A DNA stretch of 44,885 bases. It comes from Thermoproteota archaeon. Lineage in GTDB: Archaea > Thermoproteota > Thermoprotei_A > EX4484-217-1 > JAPDJV01. Position 1 is the first letter of the stretch. Every line of letters starts with the position of its first letter. Positions 37,892 through 44,885 of this stretch are shown in pieces. Below the pieces are notes generated by a model. It had not been told where the DNA came from, did no database searches, and worked only from the letters and a program-made list of their open reading frames with translations. Made by a program: the position numbers and the translations under genes. Location of the stretch: positions 1-44,885 of the forward strand of contig JAPDJV010000015.1 of the NCBI GenBank assembly GCA_029258925.1. Direction: 5' to 3'.

Positions 37892-40673
37892 ATATTTTCC
37901 TAGTTCCAACAATATCAAATATCACAGGTCCCAGTAGCCCAGCTTTCTCCTTCATTCCAAGTAGAACTAAAGTTATATTGTTTTCACCTTTTCGAAGAAT
38001 ATTGCTGGGCACATTTAGTTTTACTCCCTTAGAAAAAGTACCCAATGGATGTCCGTTAACATATACTGTAAACAATCCCCTTACCGAGGTTAAATCAATT
38101 GTACTCTCTATTAGAGTTTCATCTGGAATGTCTAGGTTGAAGAATGTAGTGTACCATCCAACATAGTCTTCTTGAATAAAGGGGACCCTAATATTCTTCC
38201 AGTAATCTAGTAAGGTCTTCCCCACCTTATACCATTCTTCTCTCTCCCCTCTTAACAGCCTCCTATACTTAACCTGCTTAATGCCCTCTCCTATAACTAC
38301 TTCGACTCTACCTGGACTTTTTACCCCTGCTCTATTAATGATTCCAATGTATAATTCATTTAGTTCATTTACACGTGTTATCTCTGTTACATTTATTCCA
38401 ACGGGATTATACTGGTTCCTTGAGTCCATAACAAGCCTATTGTTAAACCATATTTTTGCGTCTCCAGGCCTCTCTACGAAAAGCCATACTTCTCTCTTTC
38501 TAATGCTAGGTATATCCACGTATGCTCTATACCAGCTCATCAATGTTTTTCTCTTCCTATAAGATCTGGGGATTGCAGGCTTACTCAATCTGATTGTAAC
38601 CCATTCTCCCGTTGGAGGCGAGTCTTGGAGTCTATGGGTGAAAGCCGCTGCCCATGTTTGAGGATATATTATTCGTTTTGATAGAACTAGGGGAGTTGTT
38701 ATTCCTATCTTAGAGAAGGGGGGTTTAGTCCTGTTTCCAGGCGAATACGTTAGTGCAGTTACATACAGTTCATCGCCATCCACAAGTCTTCCTAATTTTA
38801 CGTGGCGTATCTCAGCGTTGAAGAACTCCTTACCTATACATGAATCAACTATTACCCCATTAATCGACATTAATCCGATGCCTGATAAGCCGTATACTAG
38901 TTGATCGTATCTCTTTCGTAAAGGTATTCTGGCTCTATACCATTTGAACCCGCTCTTATATTCTTCCTCGGCTACAATAACATTGTTCCAGAGAGAGTCA
39001 TTGTAGTATGGATCGAATTCGTTGGAGTCGCCTCTATAATACCACTCCTCTAGTCTTATCGAGTATTTTCCATAATGCTTAAAGTTGACTTGGTACCCCA
39101 AGAAATTGTTTTCAACATCAATAGTAGAAGTACACGAACTCACGGTTTTCGAAAATATTTTGGTCTTCTTAACGCCTTCTTGTAGGGGGGTCTTTAACCA
39201 CACTTTTTCTCGTCCGCTCTCAACGACAATATCGTCGTTGGAACAATATATTAGATCGGCGTTTGAGATCATGGGTGCTCCCCGAACGTCCCAAAAATTC
39301 TTAACCTCTTTTTCGCTGAAACATATTACTTGAATTCTCTTACCATGACCACAAGTGGAATAAATAGATCTTCCATCCCCCTTAAACTCTAGGAGGAACT
39401 CTTGTCTACCTACTCTAAGACACATTCTCTCTTTACTGGACGCGCTGAGAGAGAAACATACGATCATTATTTTGTCATTTAAATTGTAAATATGTGTTAT
39501 GGGGGCTGTCGAGTACTTGACTACAATATCTTCCTCAATCCTCATGTTAACTGGTATCGCCATTGCCCTATATGGTGGTATAACTATTTCCCCCTTAACA
39601 GGAATACGTAGTCCACCTACTTTGTGCTTGAACATTCTCGTCTCTGAAGTAGGGTTTACTATGAAAATTAAGTTGGCACCCTCTGAAACCCACTTGAACG
39701 TTAAAATGCCTCCTTTAAGCTTTAAAAAGGGTATTTTCAATAATAGTCGCTTAGGCCTCTTCACCCTTATTTTACTGTGGTATTTGAGAAAAGTGTTCAC
39801 AGATAATAAGAGGGTTCTTATTTTATAGTATTTCGAGTTCCGCCTCATGAAAAGACTAACCAGCCCTCTCTCTCCTCTCACATAGCGTTCTCTGGAATCA
39901 ATAGAAAATGTGTCCCTCACGCATTCGTTGAATGGTTGAATTATTACGGGAATGCCTAGACCCATGAGTGTTGCCAAGTAGGGTTGGATATTCTTTTCTT
40001 CTAGACTGTTCAAGTCAAATCTTAATGCAATTAAAGGCTTAGATGACGTTTTAATAGCCTTCAATAAGGATGACAGGAAACTCCAGTAATCATCAAAGTC
40101 TTCTATTTTAACTGCCACAGGAATTTCGGCTTCTATTAAAGAAGGATCCTTAATACTTACAGACATTGCAGTCTGTGGGATTTTCCCACGTAAGAGTACT
40201 TTTTCTGCAAGCATTTTAACGTAGAGATCGTTCTCGGTCATGGAATCAGAGTTGATATTGTACAATTTAATCTTAGAATGGTCTCCTATAGCAGCTGAAA
40301 CAAGCGAGAATATTAGTCCATGTAGATTAGCCTCTATTCCAACAAACTTTTCGATGGGGATGCCTACTATGCTTCCTTTCAGCAATAATTCCAGAGGATA
40401 TCCTCCAAGAGGCTGATCATCGCTATTGAAAGAACCGCTCTTACAGACTACTAAGAATCCTCTTTTACCTGCCTCTAGGAGTGCTTCTTCGGTCACTCTG
40501 TCGAGCTTCATGTTCTTGAAGTCTATTTTGTTCCATAGAATTCTAAATGCTACAGCATTGAATCCTGCTTGTCTCACTAATTCCAGCAATCTTCGGACAT
40601 CATCTAATTTTAGGCCGTAAATATCCACACATGCTGCCACTATGTAGGGATTCCACACTATCTCATTTTCCAA
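37869..40673 (-). CDS. Large GH35-like beta-galactosidase-related protein
   Basis: A 934-residue cytoplasmic protein with no signal peptide. The N-terminal 290 residues look like a (beta/alpha)8 barrel with the GH35/GH42-like opening RRLLELVRQAGFNAVAFRILW. The C-terminal half carries two or three beta jelly-roll segments of the galactose-binding-like kind, e.g. WYRARIPLRKRYDQLVYGL and WYRAYVDIPSIRKREVWLFV, then GLFTVYVNGHPLGTFSKG, the pattern of GH35 accessory domains. I cannot find the acid/base motif (IENEYG-like) or a clear nucleophile glutamate. TTG 40673 follows GGAGGAT with about 9-base spacing. It may be a diverged hydrolase or a sugar-binding protein. Confidence 0.65.
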   Translation of the reverse strand: MENEIVWNPYIVAACVDIYGLKLDDVRRLLELVRQAGFNAVAFRILWNKIDFKNMKLDRVTEEALLEAGKRGFLVVCKSGSFNSDDQPLGGYPLELLLKGSIVGIPIEKFVGIEANLHGLIFSLVSAAIGDHSKIKLYNINSDSMTENDLYVKMLAEKVLLRGKIPQTAMSVSIKDPSLIEAEIPVAVKIEDFDDYWSFLSSLLKAIKTSSKPLIALRFDLNSLEEKNIQPYLATLMGLGIPVIIQPFNECVRDTFSIDSRERYVRGERGLVSLFMRRNSKYYKIRTLLLSVNTFLKYHSKIRVKRPKRLLLKIPFLKLKGGILTFKWVSEGANLIFIVNPTSETRMFKHKVGGLRIPVKGEIVIPPYRAMAIPVNMRIEEDIVVKYSTAPITHIYNLNDKIMIVCFSLSASSKERMCLRVGRQEFLLEFKGDGRSIYSTCGHGKRIQVICFSEKEVKNFWDVRGAPMISNADLIYCSNDDIVVESGREKVWLKTPLQEGVKKTKIFSKTVSSCTSTIDVENNFLGYQVNFKHYGKYSIRLEEWYYRGDSNEFDPYYNDSLWNNVIVAEEEYKSGFKWYRARIPLRKRYDQLVYGLSGIGLMSINGVIVDSCIGKEFFNAEIRHVKLGRLVDGDELYVTALTYSPGNRTKPPFSKIGITTPLVLSKRIIYPQTWAAAFTHRLQDSPPTGEWVTIRLSKPAIPRSYRKRKTLMSWYRAYVDIPSIRKREVWLFVERPGDAKIWFNNRLVMDSRNQYNPVGINVTEITRVNELNELYIGIINRAGVKSPGRVEVVIGEGIKQVKYRRLLRGEREEWYKVGKTLLDYWKNIRVPFIQEDYVGWYTTFFNLDIPDETLIESTIDLTSVRGLFTVYVNGHPLGTFSKGVKLNVPSNILRKGENNITLVLLGMKEKAGLLGPVIFDIVGTRKIFRLQFEK

Positions 40674-40733
40674 CTGATAAATCCTCCAACTACCTAGTTG
40701 GATACGTTTCCGGACCCCTCTTTTCTACAATGC

Positions 40734-41225
40734 TCAGAGCTTGTAACCTATTTTCCTCAAGAAAGCTCTTCTCTCCTTAACCTTCTCCTCGTCTTCAACA
40801 CCGAGAGGAGTATAGCCGTCAACAACTCCTATGAGAGATCTCCCCTGACTTGTTTCAGCCACAATTACCTGTACGGGATTAGCTGTAGCAACATATATTC
40901 CAATAACTTCTTGAACGCTTTTTATAGAATTTAAAACGTTAATAGGCCAAGCATCTCTTATGTACACTACGAAAACGTGTCCTGCACCAATGCTTACAGC
41001 AGCCCTTACCGCTAAATCTATTAGTTCTCTATCGTTTCCTTCAAATCTAACAAGCCTCTCCCCACTTGCCTCGCAGAAAGCTAACCCGAATTTTATTCCC
41101 GGAACACTAGTGACTAAAGCTTCATAAAGATCTTCAGCTGTTTTTATGAAATGAGTTTGACCTATTATAACATTCGTCTTCTCTGGAACAGGGATATCCA
41201 CAACCTCGAATCTCAGTTCCACCAT
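40734..41225 (-). CDS. Adenosine-specific kinase
   Basis: A 163-residue member of the adenosine-specific kinase family (PF04008), known from crenarchaea by structure. Typical segments are [44 protein letters not shown] and [11 protein letters not shown] near the C-terminus. ATG 41225 is chosen because GAGGTG upstream fits as ribosome site; GTG 41237 lies in that site. It likely phosphorylates adenosine, though the assignment in the literature rests on few proteins. The gene is followed 60 bases downstream by the GH35-like gene on the same strand. Confidence 0.85.
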   Translation of the reverse strand: MVELRFEVVDIPVPEKTNVIIGQTHFIKTAEDLYEALVTSVPGIKFGLAFCEASGERLVRFEGNDRELIDLAVRAAVSIGAGHVFVVYIRDAWPINVLNSIKSVQEVIGIYVATANPVQVIVAETSQGRSLIGVVDGYTPLGVEDEEKVKERRAFLRKIGYKL

Positions 41226-41336
41226 GAATTGATACACCTCGATTTCATTGATTCTATATTATTAGCTTAACGTATATATTTGTGTTTAATAATTAGTATT
41301 TTAACACGTTGATCATTTCAATGTAAAATATCGAGG

Positions 41337-42692
41337 ATGATGAAGTTGGATGTTATGGTATTTGAGTCGACAAGCTGGCAACTTCTAATTCAAGTTGTAA
41401 TAAGTTTCCTCTGTGGTGCACTAATAGGATTAGAGAGGGAGAAGGCGAGACTTAGTCCACTTAAGAGAGATAAGGAGTTTGAGCCTTCTCCTGGTATCAG
41501 AAGCTTTGGCTTCATTAGCCTACTGGGAAATCTATCTGTTTTAATACCAATAAAACTTATGGAGACCACTTCCTCAGCTATATCTATTATAGTCTCTGCT
41601 ACGATAGCTTTAATGGTCATATTGGTCTTCTCAATGTACACTTACTATAGGCTCGTGGTGATGAAGGAGACGGGTGTGACCACATTCATAGCGCTAGCCC
41701 TCTCCTACGCTATAGGTGTTGGAGTAGCATTAGGATTGATTTTTGAAAGCATTGCAATAAGTATCTTCACAACGTTCATGCTTGCATTAAAACTTAGAAT
41801 GGAGAGAGTAATAAGGGTTGTAACATACGAGGAGCTCTTATCTGCTCTAGAAATAGGCATAGTAGTATTTCTTTTAGGACCCTTTATTACCCAAAACATG
41901 ACCGATCCATTTTTACATATCGTAAACCTGAGAATTCTCTACATATTCTTCGTAGTAATACTCGTATTATCATTTGTAGGCTATATTATGGTTAAAGCAC
42001 TTGGCTCGGAGGCAATAAAATTCTTTGCATTTTTTGGAGGACTAGTTCATAGCGAAGCAACTGTAGTGAGTATTGTGAAAATTGCAAGAAGTAGCAAGAG
42101 GTTTAAGTATATTGTTTCGGCGGGAGTACTATATGCTACCCTTGCAATGATCTTGAGAAACATGATCTTAATATGCATTATGATGAGTTCTATAAATGTT
42201 TTCTCTTCACCTTATAGCATCTGGCCTCTAATCATTCTAGGGTTTGGGGCGTCAACGATTATAGGCTACATGTTAGCGATGGAAGCTGAAAAACATGTGG
42301 GAGAGGAGGGGATCTCCATAGGTCTAACAAAACCCGTTAGTTATAGTACGGCAATAAGGGCTTTAGTAGCGTTTATAGGAATACTCCTTGCAACAACGTA
42401 TTTGAATGACGTAGCTGGCAGTACTGGAATTATTGTATCAAGTTTAATAGGGGGTTTTATGAGTGCTGAGGCTATAATATTCACTGCTTCAACTCTCGTA
42501 AGTGCTGGGAGAATTCATATGGATATCGCTATTGCTGCAGGGATGCTTGCATCAGTATCAGCAGTATTCAATAAAGTACTATTTATTAGAGTTGTTGGGG
42601 GTAGTAGTTTACTTACGAAAAAGCTTGTCTTCTCCCTAGTTCTAATATCGCTTCCTCTACTAGCTTCAATAGCAATCCTATTATACTCATAA
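41337..42692 (+). CDS. MgtC/SapB-DUF4010 membrane protein
   Basis: A 451-residue membrane protein with about twelve helices. The N-terminal MgtC/SapB part has ALIGLERE and, later, IRSFGFISLLGNL; the second half, with FFGGLVHSEATVVSIVKIA and GGFMSAEAIIFTAS, is the DUF4010 domain. Members are widespread in archaea and of unknown function; MgtC itself modulates growth at low magnesium in pathogens, which need not carry over. ATG 41337 overlaps a GAGGATG stretch, so the exact start is uncertain (TTG 41346 is another choice). It is divergent from the adenosine-specific kinase gene. Confidence 0.85.
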   Translation: MMKLDVMVFESTSWQLLIQVVISFLCGALIGLEREKARLSPLKRDKEFEPSPGIRSFGFISLLGNLSVLIPIKLMETTSSAISIIVSATIALMVILVFSMYTYYRLVVMKETGVTTFIALALSYAIGVGVALGLIFESIAISIFTTFMLALKLRMERVIRVVTYEELLSALEIGIVVFLLGPFITQNMTDPFLHIVNLRILYIFFVVILVLSFVGYIMVKALGSEAIKFFAFFGGLVHSEATVVSIVKIARSSKRFKYIVSAGVLYATLAMILRNMILICIMMSSINVFSSPYSIWPLIILGFGASTIIGYMLAMEAEKHVGEEGISIGLTKPVSYSTAIRALVAFIGILLATTYLNDVAGSTGIIVSSLIGGFMSAEAIIFTASTLVSAGRIHMDIAIAAGMLASVSAVFNKVLFIRVVGGSSLLTKKLVFSLVLISLPLLASIAILLYS

Positions 42693-42745
42693 GTTTAAAT
42701 GAAAATACTACATTTGAAAAGTTATAGTAGGCTGTTGGTGGGAAA

Positions 42746-43861
42746 TTGGTTGAGGAGAACGTGTCTAAACTTATCCGTTTAATGAGGGAGGCAGGAATAT
42801 CCACGATAGTTTCCTTCAACAAATACAACGTCTACTACATGACTGGGTTCAAGCCTATAGAGGGTGTTGCGGCTATTTTGAGCTCAAATAACCAGCAATA
42901 TCTCATAGTTCCTAGACTCGAATATAGTAGGGCCTTAGAGGAATCGAAGGCGACAGTTATAGGGTACTCAAAATATAAAGTAGATGTGGAGCCAGGCGAG
43001 AGAATAGTTTTCAAGGATCTTCTTGAAACGATTTTCAAAGTATTGAGGGAGGAGGGTTTCGCTAGTGAAGATGTTGGTGTAGAGTATAGTAGAGTTAGTT
43101 ATAAAACTTTGAAGAAAATTATCGAATTCTTAGGAGAGGACAAGGTTAAGGATTGTTCTGAAATATTTGTGAGAGCTAGGAGTATTAAGAGTCCTAGCGA
43201 AATAGGCTTCATTGAAAAAGCTACGAGAATAACCGAGGAAGGCCTTAAGGCAGCATTAGACGCTGTTTCTCCGGGAATTAGAGAGATAGATGTGGCAGCA
43301 CGCATAGAGTATGAGATGAAAATTAAGGGATGCAGAACGCTGGCATTTGAAAGTATTGTTGCAAGCGGAGTAAATGCTGCATTACCCCATGCAACAGTAT
43401 CTGAAAAAAGGATTTCAAGAGGTGAAGTAGTGATAGTGGATATTGGAGCAAGGTACATGGAGTATTGTAGTGATCTAACGAGGACGTTCATAGCTGGAAA
43501 GCCCAGCAGTAAATTGAGGGACATATACCATGCAGTCTTAGAAGCCCAGAATGCTGCTATAAATGCTGTTAAGCCCGGTGTTAAGGCTAAGGAAGTCGAT
43601 GAAATCGCCAGAAATGTTCTAAGAGAATACGGGTATGGCCACCTGTTTATCCATAGCATTGGACATGGAGTGGGCCTTGAAGTACACGAATATCCAGGTT
43701 TAAACAGCGAAAACGAGAAACCCCTTGAAAAAGGTATGGTTGTAACGATAGAGCCTGGAGTATATGTTAAAGGATATGGTGGAGTCAGAATAGAAGATAT
43801 AGTAGTAGTCGAAGAGACAGGTCCAAGGGTAATTTCAAGATTCGAGAAATCCATTTTATAA
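42746..43861 (+). CDS. pepQ: Xaa-Pro dipeptidase/aminopeptidase (M24B)
   Basis: A 371-residue M24 metallopeptidase, creatinase-like. The metal ligands are visible as aspartates in IVDIGARYMEYCSDLTRTF, histidine in HSIGHGVGLEVHE, and glutamates in VVTIEPGVYV and VRIEDIVVV. The N-terminal 120 residues form the creatinase N-domain (YYMTGFKPIEG). It cleaves Xaa-Pro peptides, aiding amino acid recovery in a peptide-fermenting organism. TTG 42746 is used, with GGTGGG shortly upstream. It follows the MgtC-like gene by 53 bases and may have its own promoter. Confidence 0.9.
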   Translation: MVEENVSKLIRLMREAGISTIVSFNKYNVYYMTGFKPIEGVAAILSSNNQQYLIVPRLEYSRALEESKATVIGYSKYKVDVEPGERIVFKDLLETIFKVLREEGFASEDVGVEYSRVSYKTLKKIIEFLGEDKVKDCSEIFVRARSIKSPSEIGFIEKATRITEEGLKAALDAVSPGIREIDVAARIEYEMKIKGCRTLAFESIVASGVNAALPHATVSEKRISRGEVVIVDIGARYMEYCSDLTRTFIAGKPSSKLRDIYHAVLEAQNAAINAVKPGVKAKEVDEIARNVLREYGYGHLFIHSIGHGVGLEVHEYPGLNSENEKPLEKGMVVTIEPGVYVKGYGGVRIEDIVVVEETGPRVISRFEKSIL

Positions 43862-43913
43862 ATTACAGAGAAAGTATTCAAGGAGACTCTAAATTAAATG
43901 AGTATTTTGGGCA

Positions 43914-43944
43914 ATACTTAAATTCTAAGTCATCAATGTAAGTG
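43914..43944 (+). promoter_or_regulatory. TATA box of a leaderless phosphatase gene
   Basis: ATACTTAAATT at 43914-43924 is centred about 23 bases before GTG 43942, which lacks a ribosome site; transcription from the start codon is likely. Confidence 0.5.
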
Positions 43945-44811
43945 GAGTGGCTGATATTGGAGGTGTTCAACATAGTAGATGATTATTTGGGAGTAAAGAG
44001 AGTGGCTTTGAGAGTAGCAGAGTGGCTTAGGAAAAGTGTTCATGAGTCTGGAATAGATGAGATAGTTAAATTGAACTGGAACGATGTGACTAGGAGAATA
44101 GACTGGCTTGCCGAGGAAATGGTGATCAAATTGTTGGAGGAGGAGGGTTATGGTGGCATAGTTGTAACCGAGGAGAGGGGGGTGGTTCACTTAGGTGATG
44201 GAGAAGAAAACTTCATTTTCATAGTTGATCCACTGGATGGAAGCAACAATTACTTGGCTGGAATCCCCTATGCTTCAGTAAGTATAGGTGTTGCCGAAAT
44301 GAAGAATCATCCCAGCTTAAATGATGTAGTATACGGCATCATTGCATCAGTTTTCACAGAGGAAGTATACGAAGCCAAGAAAGGTGCCGGGGCATATTTA
44401 AACGGTAGCAGGCTTCCATTGAGGAGAGACTTCTATCTAGGAGACTTCATATTGGCATACTTGAACGCGGAAGCATACGATATTTTCAGGAAGGTTGAGG
44501 AAGTGATAGGACCCTTTAAGCTAAGAAGTCTAGGATCGGCTAGCTTAGATATATGCCTAGTTGCATCCGGAAGAGCCACAGCGTTCATCGATATCAGAGC
44601 TAGGTTAAGGATAACCGATATAGCAGCAGCCCAATTAGTTTTAAAGGAGGCGGGGGGAATGATTTACGATAAGTTTGGAAGCGAGCTTGATTTAAACGTT
44701 TTAAAGGATAGAAATGTTAGGTCAATTGTCGCGTTTCCAGGGGAGAATGCCTACGAGAAGTACAAGTTCATATTTGATATTATAAGAGAGGAAATTGGAT
44801 CAGAGAATTAG
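43942..44811 (+). CDS. suhB: Inositol monophosphatase/fructose-bisphosphatase family
   Basis: A 289-residue Li-sensitive-phosphatase-fold enzyme (PF00459). Motifs: VVTEERG, the metal site IVDPLDGSNNY, and RITDIAAAQLVLKEAGG. Archaeal members dephosphorylate inositol-1-phosphate and often fructose-1,6-bisphosphate; this one could serve gluconeogenesis or inositol-phosphate osmolyte synthesis. GTG 43942 fits a leaderless transcript; TTG 43957, with GGAG upstream, is an alternative. The last 12 bases overlap the end of an opposite-strand gene. Confidence 0.88.
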   Translation: MEWLILEVFNIVDDYLGVKRVALRVAEWLRKSVHESGIDEIVKLNWNDVTRRIDWLAEEMVIKLLEEEGYGGIVVTEERGVVHLGDGEENFIFIVDPLDGSNNYLAGIPYASVSIGVAEMKNHPSLNDVVYGIIASVFTEEVYEAKKGAGAYLNGSRLPLRRDFYLGDFILAYLNAEAYDIFRKVEEVIGPFKLRSLGSASLDICLVASGRATAFIDIRARLRITDIAAAQLVLKEAGGMIYDKFGSELDLNVLKDRNVRSIVAFPGENAYEKYKFIFDIIREEIGSEN

Positions 44812-44885
44812 GGGTACATCCTCCTTTGCCTCTCTAATCGAAAAGACGCATCTCCTATCCCCCCTAATTCTGCAGTTTTCTTCTA
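44800..44885 (-). CDS. C-terminal end of a probable V4R domain protein
   Basis: A minus-strand frame enters from the right edge and stops with TGA at 44800-44802, giving 27 residues: ENCRIRGDRRCVFSIREAK and a short hydrophobic end. The pattern C-x4-GD-x2-C-x-F matches the last strand of V4R (4-vinyl reductase, PF02830) domains, where paired cysteines occur. V4R proteins bind small hydrophobic molecules and are often fused to HTH domains in archaea. The gene end overlaps the convergent phosphatase gene by 12 bases. Too little is present to say more. Confidence 0.5.
   Translation of the reverse strand, partial: EENCRIRGDRRCVFSIREAKEDVPLIL

Noticed and set aside
43099-43881. 260-codon minus-strand frame opposite the Xaa-Pro peptidase gene
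   Set aside because: Long antisense frame produced by the codon bias of the real gene; no start signals and low-complexity Ser/Thr/Pro content.

Overview
The window reads as chromosomal DNA of a hyperthermophilic or thermophilic archaeon of the Thermoprotei (Crenarchaeota), probably Desulfurococcales-like; I cannot name a species. Reasons: archaeal families (Lhr helicase, DUF711, adenosine-specific kinase, HEPN/MNT pair, MgtC-DUF4010 protein), arginine codons that are nearly all AGA/AGG, frequent GTG and TTG starts, TATA boxes about 25 bases before leaderless starts mixed with GGTG/GGAGG ribosome sites inside operons, and AT-rich spacers. There are no rRNA or recognisable tRNA genes, no CRISPR array and no insertion sequence.

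Layout. 1-6.6 kb: an unidentified partial ORF at the left edge, a 49-residue membrane peptide and a cyclase-family hydrolase on the minus strand, then sulfur amino acid genes (PLP-dependent cystathionine/homocysteine-forming enzyme, homoserine kinase, core methionine synthase) interrupted by a HEPN/MNT pair. 7.0-12.2 kb: a five-gene operon for a BtuFCD/FecBCD-type importer whose middle two genes are tandem paralogous radical SAM enzymes with an atypical CX5CX2C cluster motif, like HcgA/HmdB of methanogens. 12.5-23.1 kb: UppP-like phosphatase, aminotransferase, nicotinamidase-like hydrolase, a PadR-controlled ABC-2 exporter, a HAD phosphatase, two paralogous membrane proteins, a polysaccharide deacetylase, a HhH DNA glycosylase with two cysteine clusters, and a large surface glycoprotein-like protein. 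23.4-28.8 kb: an importer with two different ATPases, a binding protein and a fused double permease, followed by a PadR-like regulator. 28.9-44.9 kb: Lhr, DUF711, a membrane-anchored HTH regulator beside a membrane-anchored surface protein, a thioredoxin reductase-like flavoprotein with an eroded pyridine-nucleotide site, moaA-moaC-zinc ribbon-class II aldolase, a large GH35-like protein lacking the obvious catalytic motifs, adenosine-specific kinase, MgtC-like membrane protein, Xaa-Pro peptidase, inositol monophosphatase family enzyme and the tail of a probable V4R protein.

How the parts fit. Homoserine kinase, the cystathionine-forming enzyme and the methionine synthase can be read as one route to methionine; the synthase lacks the N-terminal half of MetE, and such core enzymes use methylcobalamin or a corrinoid protein in characterised cases, which may connect it to the corrinoid/iron-type importer next door (inference). 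The best candidate for an undescribed system is that importer operon: two HcgA-like radical SAM enzymes are embedded between the binding protein and the permease, and the first has no ATG/GTG/TTG at its homologous start. Alignment with its neighbour and a well-placed ribosome site point to initiation at ATT 8178, which makes the proteins 346 and 347 residues with their cluster cysteines at identical positions (65, 71, 74). An 8-base inverted repeat brackets an AT-rich TATA-like element upstream of the operon.
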